Source: Solirubrobacterales bacterium (GTDB lineage: Bacteria > Actinomycetota > Thermoleophilia > Solirubrobacterales > Solirubrobacteraceae). From it: 5,767 nucleotides of DNA. Shown here piece after piece: positions 1 to 4,437 of this stretch. Where the stretch lies: contig DAHVAB010000178.1 of NCBI GenBank assembly GCA_027314825.1, positions 1 through 5,767 of the forward strand. The letters are read 5' to 3'. The notes beneath the pieces are model-generated. The model worked only from the letters and a program-made list of their open reading frames with translations. It searched no databases and had not been told where the DNA came from. The translations under genes were made by a program, and so were the position numbers. Each line of letters begins with the position of its first letter. The first letter of the stretch is position 1.

Positions 1-171
1 CGCGGAGCCGTTGTCGCGCGCCACCCACACGACCGGCTTGACCGGATTGCGCACGAAGACGAGGGTCGCGCTCGCGGCACTCGGGGCCGCCAGCAGCCCT
101 GCCGCGACGCCTGCGCCGCAGAGCGAGAGGCGCAGCCGGCGCGCGACGATCGCCGATCTCGACCCCCGCAC
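1..171 (-). CDS. Exported TolB/PD40-like beta-propeller protein, N-terminal fragment
   Basis: The first 57 codons of a leftward gene that continues beyond the left edge. From the GTG at 171 the peptide has an Arg-rich n-region (MRGSRSAIVARRLRL), a hydrophobic stretch (about residues 15-29, including GAGVAAGLLAA) and an Ala-x-Ala cleavage site (SAASA, about residue 35), so it should be exported. The mature start, TLVFVRNPVKPVVWVARDNG, resembles the first blade of TolB/WD40-like (PD40) propeller proteins common in Solirubrobacterales; that resemblance is from memory. No good Shine-Dalgarno precedes this GTG. An in-frame GTG at 201 would add ten residues and a TTG at 234 lies further up; the frame is closed by a stop at 256-258. 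I prefer 171 because it gives a compact signal peptide. The gene is divergent from the DUF4395 gene and shares its repeat-containing intergenic region. Coding status is fairly sure; family is moderate; the exact start is uncertain. Confidence 0.72.
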   Translation of the reverse strand, partial: MRGSRSAIVARRLRLSLCGAGVAAGLLAAPSAASATLVFVRNPVKPVVWVARDNGSA

Positions 172-271
172 ACCGTCCGTCCGCCGACCCCTGAGCTCCA
201 CAGCGCGGTGATCCCACGCGAGGGCATCCTCCAAACTGCGCGCGGCGAAGTCTGCTCACAACTACGTACGC

Positions 272-396
272 CCGGCGGAGGTCGAGGACGCCCCGCCGGT
301 CGGAGGGTCGAGGACGCCTCGCCGGGCGGAGGGTCGAGGACGCCCCGCCGGGCGGAGGGTCGAGGACGCCCCGCCGGGCGGAGGGTCGAGGACGCC
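272..396. repeat. 26-bp GC-rich tandem repeat array, about five copies, non-coding
   Basis: The unit is GTCGAGGACGCC followed by CCGCCGGGCGGAGG. Copies begin at 281, 307, 333, 359 and 385. Copies three and four are identical, copies one and two differ by one base each, and copy five stops after 12 bp. A degenerate partial end lies at 272-280. Each full unit contains CCGCC-G-GGCGG, which can pair as a small hairpin; the single changes in copies one and two both fall inside it. The period is not a multiple of three, so open frames across it read all three phases and are not protein signals. The array fills much of the 272-bp gap (172-443) between two divergent genes. Outside it, 172-271 shows no promoter I can defend for the leftward gene. 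The array may be a slippage-generated minisatellite or a regulatory array; the sequence alone does not decide. Confidence 0.95.
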
Positions 397-426
397 GCGG
401 TCCCGGTAAACCCGATCGAGATTAGC

Positions 427-432
427 TATAAT
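427..432 (+). promoter_or_regulatory. Perfect -10 box (TATAAT) for the DUF4395 gene
   Basis: TATAAT is a perfect match to the sigma-70-type -10 consensus and stands out in this GC-rich sequence. Its end is 11 nt from the ATG at 444. Transcription starting about 7 nt downstream would give a 5' leader of only a few bases, and there is no Shine-Dalgarno in 433-443, so the message is probably leaderless or nearly so. No convincing -35 is visible about 17 bp upstream (near CGGTAA). Confidence 0.65.
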
Positions 433-443
433 CCCTGTCGGCA

Positions 444-959
444 ATGAGCGCCGCAACGGCACTGTTCAGCTTCCCGAACCCCGTCAACGAGAAGGTGGCG
501 CGGACCGTCGCCTTCTTCGTGCTGCTCGGTGCGATCCTCACCCTCTCCACCGGCTGGTACTGGCTGCTCGTGCCGATCGCCTACGGGTTCCTCGCCCGCG
601 CGCTCACCGGGCCGACGCTGAGCCCGCTCGGGCGGCTCGCCTCCCAGGCGATAGCGCCGCGCCTCGGTGCAGCCCGGCCGGTCGCCGGCCCGCCGAAGCG
701 GTTCGCACAGTGCCTCGGCACGGCGATCAGCGTGACGGCGGCGGTCGCAGCGCTCGGCTTCGGCGCGCACACGCTCGCCGACGTGCTGCTCGCGATGCTC
801 GTGCTCGCCGCCGGGCTGGAGTCGCTGGCCGGCTATTGCCTCGGCTGCAAGATGTTCGCACTGCTCGCGCGGGTCGGGCTCATCCCTGAGACCGTCTGCG
901 AGGAGTGCCTCGACATCACGCGCAGGGTGCCCGCCGAGGCGGCAAGTGGCCGGTCCTGA
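444..959 (+). CDS. DUF4395 family integral membrane protein
   Basis: A 171-residue membrane protein of the DUF4395 family, whose function is not established. Family features seen: the N-terminal F-P-N-P-V-N-E-K-V-A-R (residues 10-20), G-F-L-A-R-A-L-x-G-P-T-L-S-P-L-G-R-L-A (about 48-66), A-P-R-L-G, G-P-P-K-R-F-A-Q (82-89), and the C-terminal C-L-G-C (132-135). Hydrophobic segments lie at about 20-54 and 91-130, the first long enough for a pair of helices. A second cysteine pair, C-E-E-C (152-155), follows in the tail; with C-L-G-C it could form a redox or metal site, which is inference. The ATG at 444 matches the expected family start and is just downstream of a TATAAT box without a ribosome binding site. 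rarA follows 97 bp later on the same strand with what looks like its own promoter. Confidence 0.93.
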   Translation: MSAATALFSFPNPVNEKVARTVAFFVLLGAILTLSTGWYWLLVPIAYGFLARALTGPTLSPLGRLASQAIAPRLGAARPVAGPPKRFAQCLGTAISVTAAVAALGFGAHTLADVLLAMLVLAAGLESLAGYCLGCKMFALLARVGLIPETVCEECLDITRRVPAEAASGRS

Positions 960-965
960 CCGGCC
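948..965 (+). repeat. Perfect 8-bp inverted repeat across the DUF4395 stop codon
   Basis: GGCCGGTC-CT-GACCGGCC is a perfect 8-bp inverted repeat with a 2-nt centre, and the TGA stop (957-959) lies inside it. In RNA it would form a very stable hairpin (in practice a 7-bp stem with a 4-nt loop). No U-tract follows; the next 45 bases are pyrimidine-rich but C-dominated, so a classic intrinsic terminator is not supported. It may still mark the transcript 3' end or protect it. Confidence 0.6.
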
Positions 966-1044
966 GGCGTCGCAGCCTTCACCCATCCCTCGCCTTCCTC
1001 TGCTCGCGGGCCAGCCCCCTCCCGGCACGCGCCGATGGCTGGGG

Positions 1045-1050
1045 CACAAT
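1045..1050 (+). promoter_or_regulatory. Candidate -10 box (CACAAT) for leaderless rarA transcript
   Basis: CACAAT matches the TATAAT consensus at four of six positions, and its end is exactly 6 nt from the ATG at 1057. That spacing puts the expected transcription start at, or one base from, the A of the ATG, which is typical of actinobacterial leaderless genes. There is no Shine-Dalgarno in the 15 bases before the ATG and no clear -35. The element also argues for the 1057 start over the upstream GTG at 946. Confidence 0.45.
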
Positions 1051-1056
1051 CTGTCC

Positions 1057-2583
1057 ATGAACGCTCAGCCGCTCTTCGATCTCGGCGAGGAGAGCCCGCA
1101 CGGCTCACGCGAGCAGCCGGCCGACTCCGCGGCAGCACTGGCCGGCTCCGCGGCAGCACTGGCCGGCGCCACGGCACCGCTGGCCGCCCGCATGCGTCCG
1201 GAAACGCTGGAGGACCTGATCGGCCAGGAGCACCTGCTCGGCGCTCCCGACTCCTCGACGCCGCTGCGCGCCGCAGTGCGGGCCGGGCGCCCCCACTCGA
1301 TGATCCTGCACGGCCCGCCCGGCAGCGGCAAGACCACCCTGGCGCGGATCATCGCCGCCGGCGCTCACGACGCCGCCTTCGAGGAGCTGAGCGCGGTCCA
1401 GGCCGGGCGCGCCGAGGTCAGGGAGGTGATCGCCCGCGCGGGGGAGCGCCGGCGGGCCGGACGCGGGACGGTCCTCTTCCTCGATGAGATCCACCGCTTC
1501 AACAAGGCTCAGCAGGACGCGCTGCTGCCGGCCGTCGAGACGGGTCTGATCACCCTGATCGGCGCCACCACGGAGAACCCGCGCTTCGAGGTCGTGGGCG
1601 CCCTGCTCTCGCGCACCCGCATCTACGAGCTCAGGGAGCTGACCCCGCCCGACCTGGAGGAGCTCTTGCGCCGCGCGTTGCGCCGCGGCCAGCTCGCGCC
1701 CCACACCGAGCAGACGGTCGCCGCGGCGGCGATCGAGCTGATCGCGGCCCGCTCGGGCGGCGACGCCCGCCTCGCCCTCGGCGCGCTGGAGCTCGCGTGC
1801 GCGGACGCCGCGGAGGCGGGCACCGGCACGGGCGCGGATACGGACATGGGCACCAGTACGGGCACGAATACGGACACGGACACGGACACGGGCACCGGCA
1901 CGGACACGGGCACCGGCACGGACACGGGCACCGGCACGGGCACGGATACGGACATGGGCACCGGCACCGGCACCGGCACGGTCACGCTCGCCCACGCGGA
2001 GGAGGCTCTGCAGCGGCCTCCCGTCCACTACGACAAGGGCGCAGACCACCACTACGACACGATCTCCGCCTGGATCAAGGCGACCAGAGGCTCAGACCCG
2101 GACGCCTCCCTCTACTACCTGGCGGTCATGCTGGAGGGCGGCGAGGACCCCCGCTTCATCGCCAGAAGGATGGTGATCCTCGCAAGCGAGGACATCGGCA
2201 ACGCCGATCCGCAGGCGCTCACCCTCGCCACGGCCGCCGCCGCCGCGGTCGATCACGTCGGGCTTCCCGAGTGCCGCTATGCGCTCGCGCAGGCCGCCAT
2301 CTACCTCTCCCTCGCCCCCAAGTCGGACGCGGCGGGACGCGCGCTCGGCGCCGCCTGCGAGCACGTGCGCGAGCGGGGCGCGCATCCGCCGCCGGTGCAG
2401 CTGCGCTCGGGTGGACGGGGACACGGCTACGAGAACCCGCACACCCGACCCGGCCATCTCTCCTCCCAGCAGCTCCTGCCCGACTCCGCCGCCAGGCTGC
2501 GCTTCTATCTGCCCGACGAGGCGGAGCCGGGGCCGGCTGCAAGGATCGCCGAGATCCGCCGCAGGCGCGGCCTCGGCGATTGA
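1057..2583 (+). CDS. rarA: Replication-associated recombination protein A (RarA/MgsA), AAA+ ATPase
   Basis: A 508-residue cytoplasmic AAA+ ATPase of the RarA/MgsA/WRNIP1 family, which forms tetramers and acts at stalled replication forks and in recombination. Seen: R-M-R-P-E-T-L-E-D-L-I-G-Q-E-H-L-L-G (45-62); Walker A GPPGSGKTT (86-94); Walker B VLFLDEIH (139-146), then R-F-N-K-A-Q-Q-D-A-L; sensor 1 GATTENP (169-175); arginine finger in L-L-S-R-T-R (183-188); C-terminal Y-D-K (325-327), H-Y-D-T-I-S-A (332-338), R-G-S-D-P-D-A (344-350), and G-E-D-P-R-F-I-A-R-R then A-S-E-D-I-G (362-381). Odd points: a Thr-Gly/Thr-Asp insert at 255-308, heptad repeats at 22-42, and loss of about eight residues where relatives have an A-P-T-K-L-M-K-type segment after H-L-R (here V-Q-L-R-S-G-G-R-G-H-G-Y). 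The protein is longer than E. coli RarA (about 447 residues), mostly because of the insert. An in-frame GTG at 946 would overlap the upstream gene and add 37 residues without family character, so I chose ATG 1057. Confidence 0.97.
   Translation: MNAQPLFDLGEESPHGSREQPADSAAALAGSAAALAGATAPLAARMRPETLEDLIGQEHLLGAPDSSTPLRAAVRAGRPHSMILHGPPGSGKTTLARIIAAGAHDAAFEELSAVQAGRAEVREVIARAGERRRAGRGTVLFLDEIHRFNKAQQDALLPAVETGLITLIGATTENPRFEVVGALLSRTRIYELRELTPPDLEELLRRALRRGQLAPHTEQTVAAAAIELIAARSGGDARLALGALELACADAAEAGTGTGADTDMGTSTGTNTDTDTDTGTGTDTGTGTDTGTGTGTDTDMGTGTGTGTVTLAHAEEALQRPPVHYDKGADHHYDTISAWIKATRGSDPDASLYYLAVMLEGGEDPRFIARRMVILASEDIGNADPQALTLATAAAAAVDHVGLPECRYALAQAAIYLSLAPKSDAAGRALGAACEHVRERGAHPPPVQLRSGGRGHGYENPHTRPGHLSSQQLLPDSAARLRFYLPDEAEPGPAARIAEIRRRRGLGD
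1120..1182 (+). repeat. Three 21-bp tandem repeats in rarA encoding Ala-rich heptapeptides
   Basis: Copies lie at 1120-1140, 1141-1161 and 1162-1182. The first two differ by one base; the third has several changes. They encode ADSAAAL, AGSAAAL and AGATAPL (residues 22-42) in the variable N-terminal arm just before the conserved A-A-R-M-R-P start of the AAA+ module. This arm is poorly conserved among relatives, so the repeat may be neutral expansion of a linker. Confidence 0.9.
1819..1980 (+). repeat. In-frame GC-rich hexanucleotide/18-bp repeat in rarA encoding a (Thr-Gly/Asp) insert
   Basis: A 162-bp block built from GGCACS, GACACG and GATACG-like hexamers, with larger 18-bp units at 1891-1908 and 1909-1926 (identical) and 1927-1944 (one base different). 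A segment starting at 1831 recurs 108 bp later at 1939, which is six 18-bp units. It encodes 54 residues (255-308) in which nearly every second residue is Thr and the alternates are Gly or Asp, with rare Met, Asn, Ser and Ala. It sits between L-E-L-A-C-A-D-A-A-E-A and V-T-L-A-H-A-E-E-A-L-Q-R, which are close together in ordinary RarA proteins. The block stays in frame, which suggests the expressed protein tolerates it. His-Gly-rich and Pro-Val-rich readings of the same block in other frames are shadows. Confidence 0.95.
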
Positions 2584-2586
2584 GGC

Positions 2587-3645
2587 TCAACGCACGATGT
2601 GGAACTTGGCCGAGTGCACCGCGGCGCTGCTCGGGCCTTTGCCTTTGCGGGCGGTGAGAACGAACCTGTAGGTTCCGGGTGCCAGCCGGCGAGAGTGCAG
2701 ACGCCCGCTGAAGCGGAAGTGGTTGGCACCCGCCTTGCCGGCATACCGAAGGCTGCCGACCTTCACGTAGCGAGTGCAGCTCGCACCGTGACGCTCCTTG
2801 GAGGGCGCCACGCACTTCTTGGCCTTCTTCACGCCGGCCAGAACATGCTCCACGACGAGCTTCGTGCTCGCAGCGATCGAGAGCCTGTAGCTCACCTTCG
2901 TGCCGACTGCAGCTGCGATGCTGCCGCCGTGGCCGGCCGCACGGAACCTGGCCGGCGCGACGCGCACGTTCTTGATCTCGGGCTTCGGACCGCCTGTGCC
3001 GCCGCCCTTGCCGACTTCGCCGCCGCCTTTGCCGCCTTCAGAGGATGCTTGGCAGTCGATCGAGAGCACGGTCTCGGCAGCCACCCGCTGCTTGCGGGCC
3101 TTGACCACTTCGTAGACCGATATTCGCAGTCTCAGCGACGCTTCGCAAGGGTCTCTCTGGGCGGTGAAATAGCCATCGATCTTCGCTGCGGCCTTGGCCG
3201 AGCCGCCGCTGCAGTCCCACGCAGATGCGGGTGTCAGCGCGGAGTGAGCGTTGGTCCGAGCACTGAATTCTTCTTCGCCGAGCCCGCCTTCTTCATATTC
3301 TTCGCCTTCTTCATATTCTTCGGATTCTTCGGATCCTTCTTCGCTTTGCTGCGGCGTGCAGCTGAAGCCCTGGCCGGCGCCGTGCAGGCTGCCCGGCACT
3401 TCCTGGCCGCCCGATGTGCTCGCGGCGACCGTGTAGCGGCCGCTCACATCGAAGTCACAGCTGAAGCTGTAGCCGGTCTCGTTGGCCGGCCCGCCGGAGA
3501 CAGGCACGAGCGTGCCACTGCAGCTGTCCGGTCGCGCCGCTGCCGGTGAGGCTCCGGCCAGAGCGATCGCGCCCGCCACGAGCGCCGCGCTCAGGGCCAC
3601 CGCCAGTTGCAGGCGACCCGTGAGCCGCCTCAAATTCCGCGTCAT
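2587..3645 (-). CDS. Secreted protein with acidic Glu/Tyr repeat and Thermoleophilia-type C-terminal domain
   Basis: A 352-residue exported protein of unknown function. The signal peptide has an Arg-rich n-region (MTRNLRRLTGR), a hydrophobic core (about 13-30) and an A-A-A-R cleavage region near residue 38. Next come a Cys-containing N-terminal domain (C42, C63, C96), an acidic Glu/Tyr/Gly tract (101-126), a middle part with C145, C167 and C198, a Gly/Lys linker (about 203-221), and a C-terminal domain (about 224-352) with S-Y-R-L-S, K-C-V-A-P, C-T-R-Y-V-K-V-G, F-R-F-S-G-R-L and L-A-P-G-T-Y-R. I recognise that last pattern from many exported Solirubrobacterales proteins; it may be an Ig-like or surface-attachment module. 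The eight cysteines in the mature part could all pair. The ATG at 3645 is chosen because GGAGGA lies just upstream and the signal peptide starts there; a start at 3708 would spoil it. It converges on rarA. Confidence 0.87.
   Translation of the reverse strand: MTRNLRRLTGRLQLAVALSAALVAGAIALAGASPAAARPDSCSGTLVPVSGGPANETGYSFSCDFDVSGRYTVAASTSGGQEVPGSLHGAGQGFSCTPQQSEEGSEESEEYEEGEEYEEGGLGEEEFSARTNAHSALTPASAWDCSGGSAKAAAKIDGYFTAQRDPCEASLRLRISVYEVVKARKQRVAAETVLSIDCQASSEGGKGGGEVGKGGGTGGPKPEIKNVRVAPARFRAAGHGGSIAAAVGTKVSYRLSIAASTKLVVEHVLAGVKKAKKCVAPSKERHGASCTRYVKVGSLRYAGKAGANHFRFSGRLHSRRLAPGTYRFVLTARKGKGPSSAAVHSAKFHIVR
3286..3339 (-). repeat. 18-bp and 9-bp tandem repeats encoding the acidic tract of the secreted protein
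   Basis: Two perfect 18-bp units (3286-3303 and 3304-3321, each encoding EEYEEG) abut two 9-bp near-copies (3322-3330 and 3331-3339). The full acidic tract (residues 101-126, bases 3268-3345) contains 15 glutamates, all encoded by GAA, and both tyrosines are TAT, unlike the GAG/TAC preference elsewhere in the window. The tract is therefore a local AT-richer, strand-asymmetric patch consistent with recent repeat expansion. Confidence 0.9.
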
Positions 3646-3649
3646 CGTG

Positions 3650-3655
3650 TCCTCC
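3650..3655 (-). promoter_or_regulatory. Strong Shine-Dalgarno (GGAGGA) fixing the secreted-protein start
   Basis: On the minus strand GGAGGA is followed by CACG and then the ATG at 3645. The spacing is slightly short but workable. It is the only strong ribosome binding site next to a start codon in this window and it decides the start of the secreted-protein gene. Confidence 0.8.
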
Positions 3656-3670
3656 GTTGATCGACGGTGC

Positions 3671-3699
3671 AATCGATCGAGCCTGAGGCGGCTCGCCAA
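3671..3699 (-). promoter_or_regulatory. Possible promoter for the secreted-protein gene
   Basis: On the minus strand a TTGGCG hexamer (3694-3699) and TCGATT (3671-3676) are separated by 17 bp and lie 26-54 bp upstream of the ATG. The -35 half is fair and the -10 half is weak, so this is only a candidate. Confidence 0.28.
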
Positions 3700-3727
3700 C
3701 TCGGACATCGGGAGGCGCCCGTAGCCG

Positions 3728-3746
3728 CTGCGCGCCTGGCGCGCAG
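3728..3746. repeat. Perfect 9-bp inverted repeat between the zinc-ribbon and secreted-protein genes
   Basis: CTGCGCGCC-T-GGCGCGCAG is a perfect 9-bp inverted repeat with a 1-nt centre (8-bp stem with a 3-nt loop in RNA). It lies 87 bp past the stop of the zinc-ribbon gene and 83 bp upstream of the secreted-protein start. There is no T-run on either side, so it could be a Rho-independent-like 3' hairpin lacking a U-tract, or an operator palindrome. I cannot choose. Confidence 0.5.
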
Positions 3747-3832
3747 TCGTCTCGCGGGCAACTACGCGACGCGACGGCAGGCGGCCGCCATGCGCGGGAG
3801 CCGAGCGGCCGCCCGCGCGCCCTCCCGCCCGC

Positions 3833-4336
3833 TCAGGCGGACGCCGGGGCGGCGTGCTCTGTCAGGCTCGCGTGCAGCGCCCTGGTGGCCGCGCCGCCGC
3901 CGGCGTCGATCACATGCGCGAACCCCTCGCCGCTCAGCTCGATCCGCCGCCTGGCGATGCCGCCGCGCAGCCTCACCGTCGAGAGCAGCGCCAGCGGATA
4001 CTCCAGGGCTCGCTCCTGGCGGTCGCGCGAGACGTGCTCGAAGAAGACGAGCCGCTGCGTGCTCAACAACAGGTAGCCGACGCGCCGGTCGACCGTCGCA
4101 TAGGTGAACCGGACCACCCGCTCGCCCTCCGCCTGCTCGAAGCCCCACTCGGCGAGCAGCTCCGGCAGGCTGAGATCGCGATCCCGCGAGAAGTTGGGCA
4201 GCAGGCCGCCGAGCAGCGGCTTGCGCTCGGCGCGGCTCGTATCGAAGCGGTAGCCGCAGTAGCGGCACCTGCGCGCCGCCGCCAGCACCTGCTCGGCGCA
4301 GTCCGGGCACTGCTTGTAGCGGGGATCGACCGACAC
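3833..4336 (-). CDS. Zinc-ribbon (UPF0547-like) protein with possible PH/GRAM-like domain
   Basis: A 167-residue protein without signal peptide or membrane segment. The N-terminus carries a zinc ribbon, C-P-D-C-A-E-Q-V-L-A-A-A-R-R-C-R-Y-C-G-Y-R-F (residues 10-31; C10, C13, C24 and C27 as zinc ligands), which matches the UPF0547/zinc-ribbon signature as I remember it. After a linker, residues about 64-165 read like a bacterial PH or GRAM-type beta domain: V-G-Y-L-L-L-S-T-Q-R-L-V-F-F-E-H (86-101), L-E-Y-P-L-A-L-L-S-T-V, R-R-I-E-L-S-G-E-G-F, and a final helix. That assignment is inference. GTG at 4336 is chosen because the ribbon starts nine residues later; a TTG at 4360 would add eight residues (MPLCHHAC). 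Neither has a Shine-Dalgarno. It lies 101 bp downstream of the MMPL gene on the same strand. Confidence 0.82.
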   Translation of the reverse strand: MSVDPRYKQCPDCAEQVLAAARRCRYCGYRFDTSRAERKPLLGGLLPNFSRDRDLSLPELLAEWGFEQAEGERVVRFTYATVDRRVGYLLLSTQRLVFFEHVSRDRQERALEYPLALLSTVRLRGGIARRRIELSGEGFAHVIDAGGGAATRALHASLTEHAAPASA

Positions 4337-4342
4337 ACACGC

Positions 4343-4348
4343 ATGGTG
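4343..4348 (-). promoter_or_regulatory. Weak -10-like element before the zinc-ribbon gene
   Basis: On the minus strand CACCAT ends 6 nt before the GTG at 4336, the same geometry as CACAAT before rarA. It matches TATAAT poorly and lacks a -35, so it only hints at a leaderless start. Confidence 0.22.
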
Positions 4349-4360
4349 GCAGAGGGGCAA

Positions 4361-4374
4361 CCGCGCCTGCGCGG
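4361..4374 (-). repeat. Short palindrome in the gap between the MMPL and zinc-ribbon genes
   Basis: CCGCGC-CT-GCGCGG is a perfect 6-bp inverted repeat in the 101-bp gap downstream of the MMPL stop. Such palindromes are easy to find by chance at this GC content, and there is no T-tract. It could be a 3'-end hairpin of the MMPL transcript, but support is low. Confidence 0.3.
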
Positions 4375-4437
4375 ACCGCCACGGCCGGCCCGGCCCGCGC
4401 CGACGCTCGCGCGGGAGGGGCCGACCGAGACGATCGT

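Noticed and set aside
11..211. Plus-strand 66-codon open frame at the left edge
   Set aside because: The minus strand of the same bases encodes a convincing signal peptide and mature start; the plus frame has biased Arg/Ala/Pro/Ser composition and no support.
272..396. CRISPR-like array
   Set aside because: The units are directly head-to-tail with no unique spacers and there are no cas genes nearby.
208..462. Small open frames on both strands across the 26-bp array
   Set aside because: The period of 26 is not a multiple of three, so the peptides merely cycle through phases of the repeat; the region also holds the DUF4395 promoter.
946..1056. Upstream GTG start for rarA, adding 37 residues
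   Set aside because: It would overlap the DUF4395 gene, the extra residues are Pro-rich without family match, and a -10-like box lies inside the extension just before ATG 1057.
1105..2052. Long minus-strand open frame with Arg/Ala/Val repeats opposite rarA
   Set aside because: High-GC antisense shadow with low-complexity composition and no recognisable domain; it covers the conserved rarA core.
1797..2657. Long open frame on the plus strand rich in Gly-His repeats (GHGHRH-like)
   Set aside because: It is the repeat block of rarA read in another phase. The rarA frame has all AAA+ motifs on both sides, so this is a shadow and not a metal-binding protein.
2599..3549. Plus-strand open frame opposite the secreted gene
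   Set aside because: It contains Phe-rich stretches that are simply the complement of the GAA repeats; the minus frame has signal peptide, ribosome binding site and recognisable C-terminal domain.
3646..3708. Longer N-terminus for the secreted protein
   Set aside because: It would place 21 charged residues before the signal peptide and ignore the strong GGAGGA upstream of ATG 3645.
3781..3812. Paired GCGGCCGC octamers as a possible operator
   Set aside because: Two copies 24 bp apart occur, but the octamer is frequent by chance in sequence this GC-rich and also appears inside genes here.
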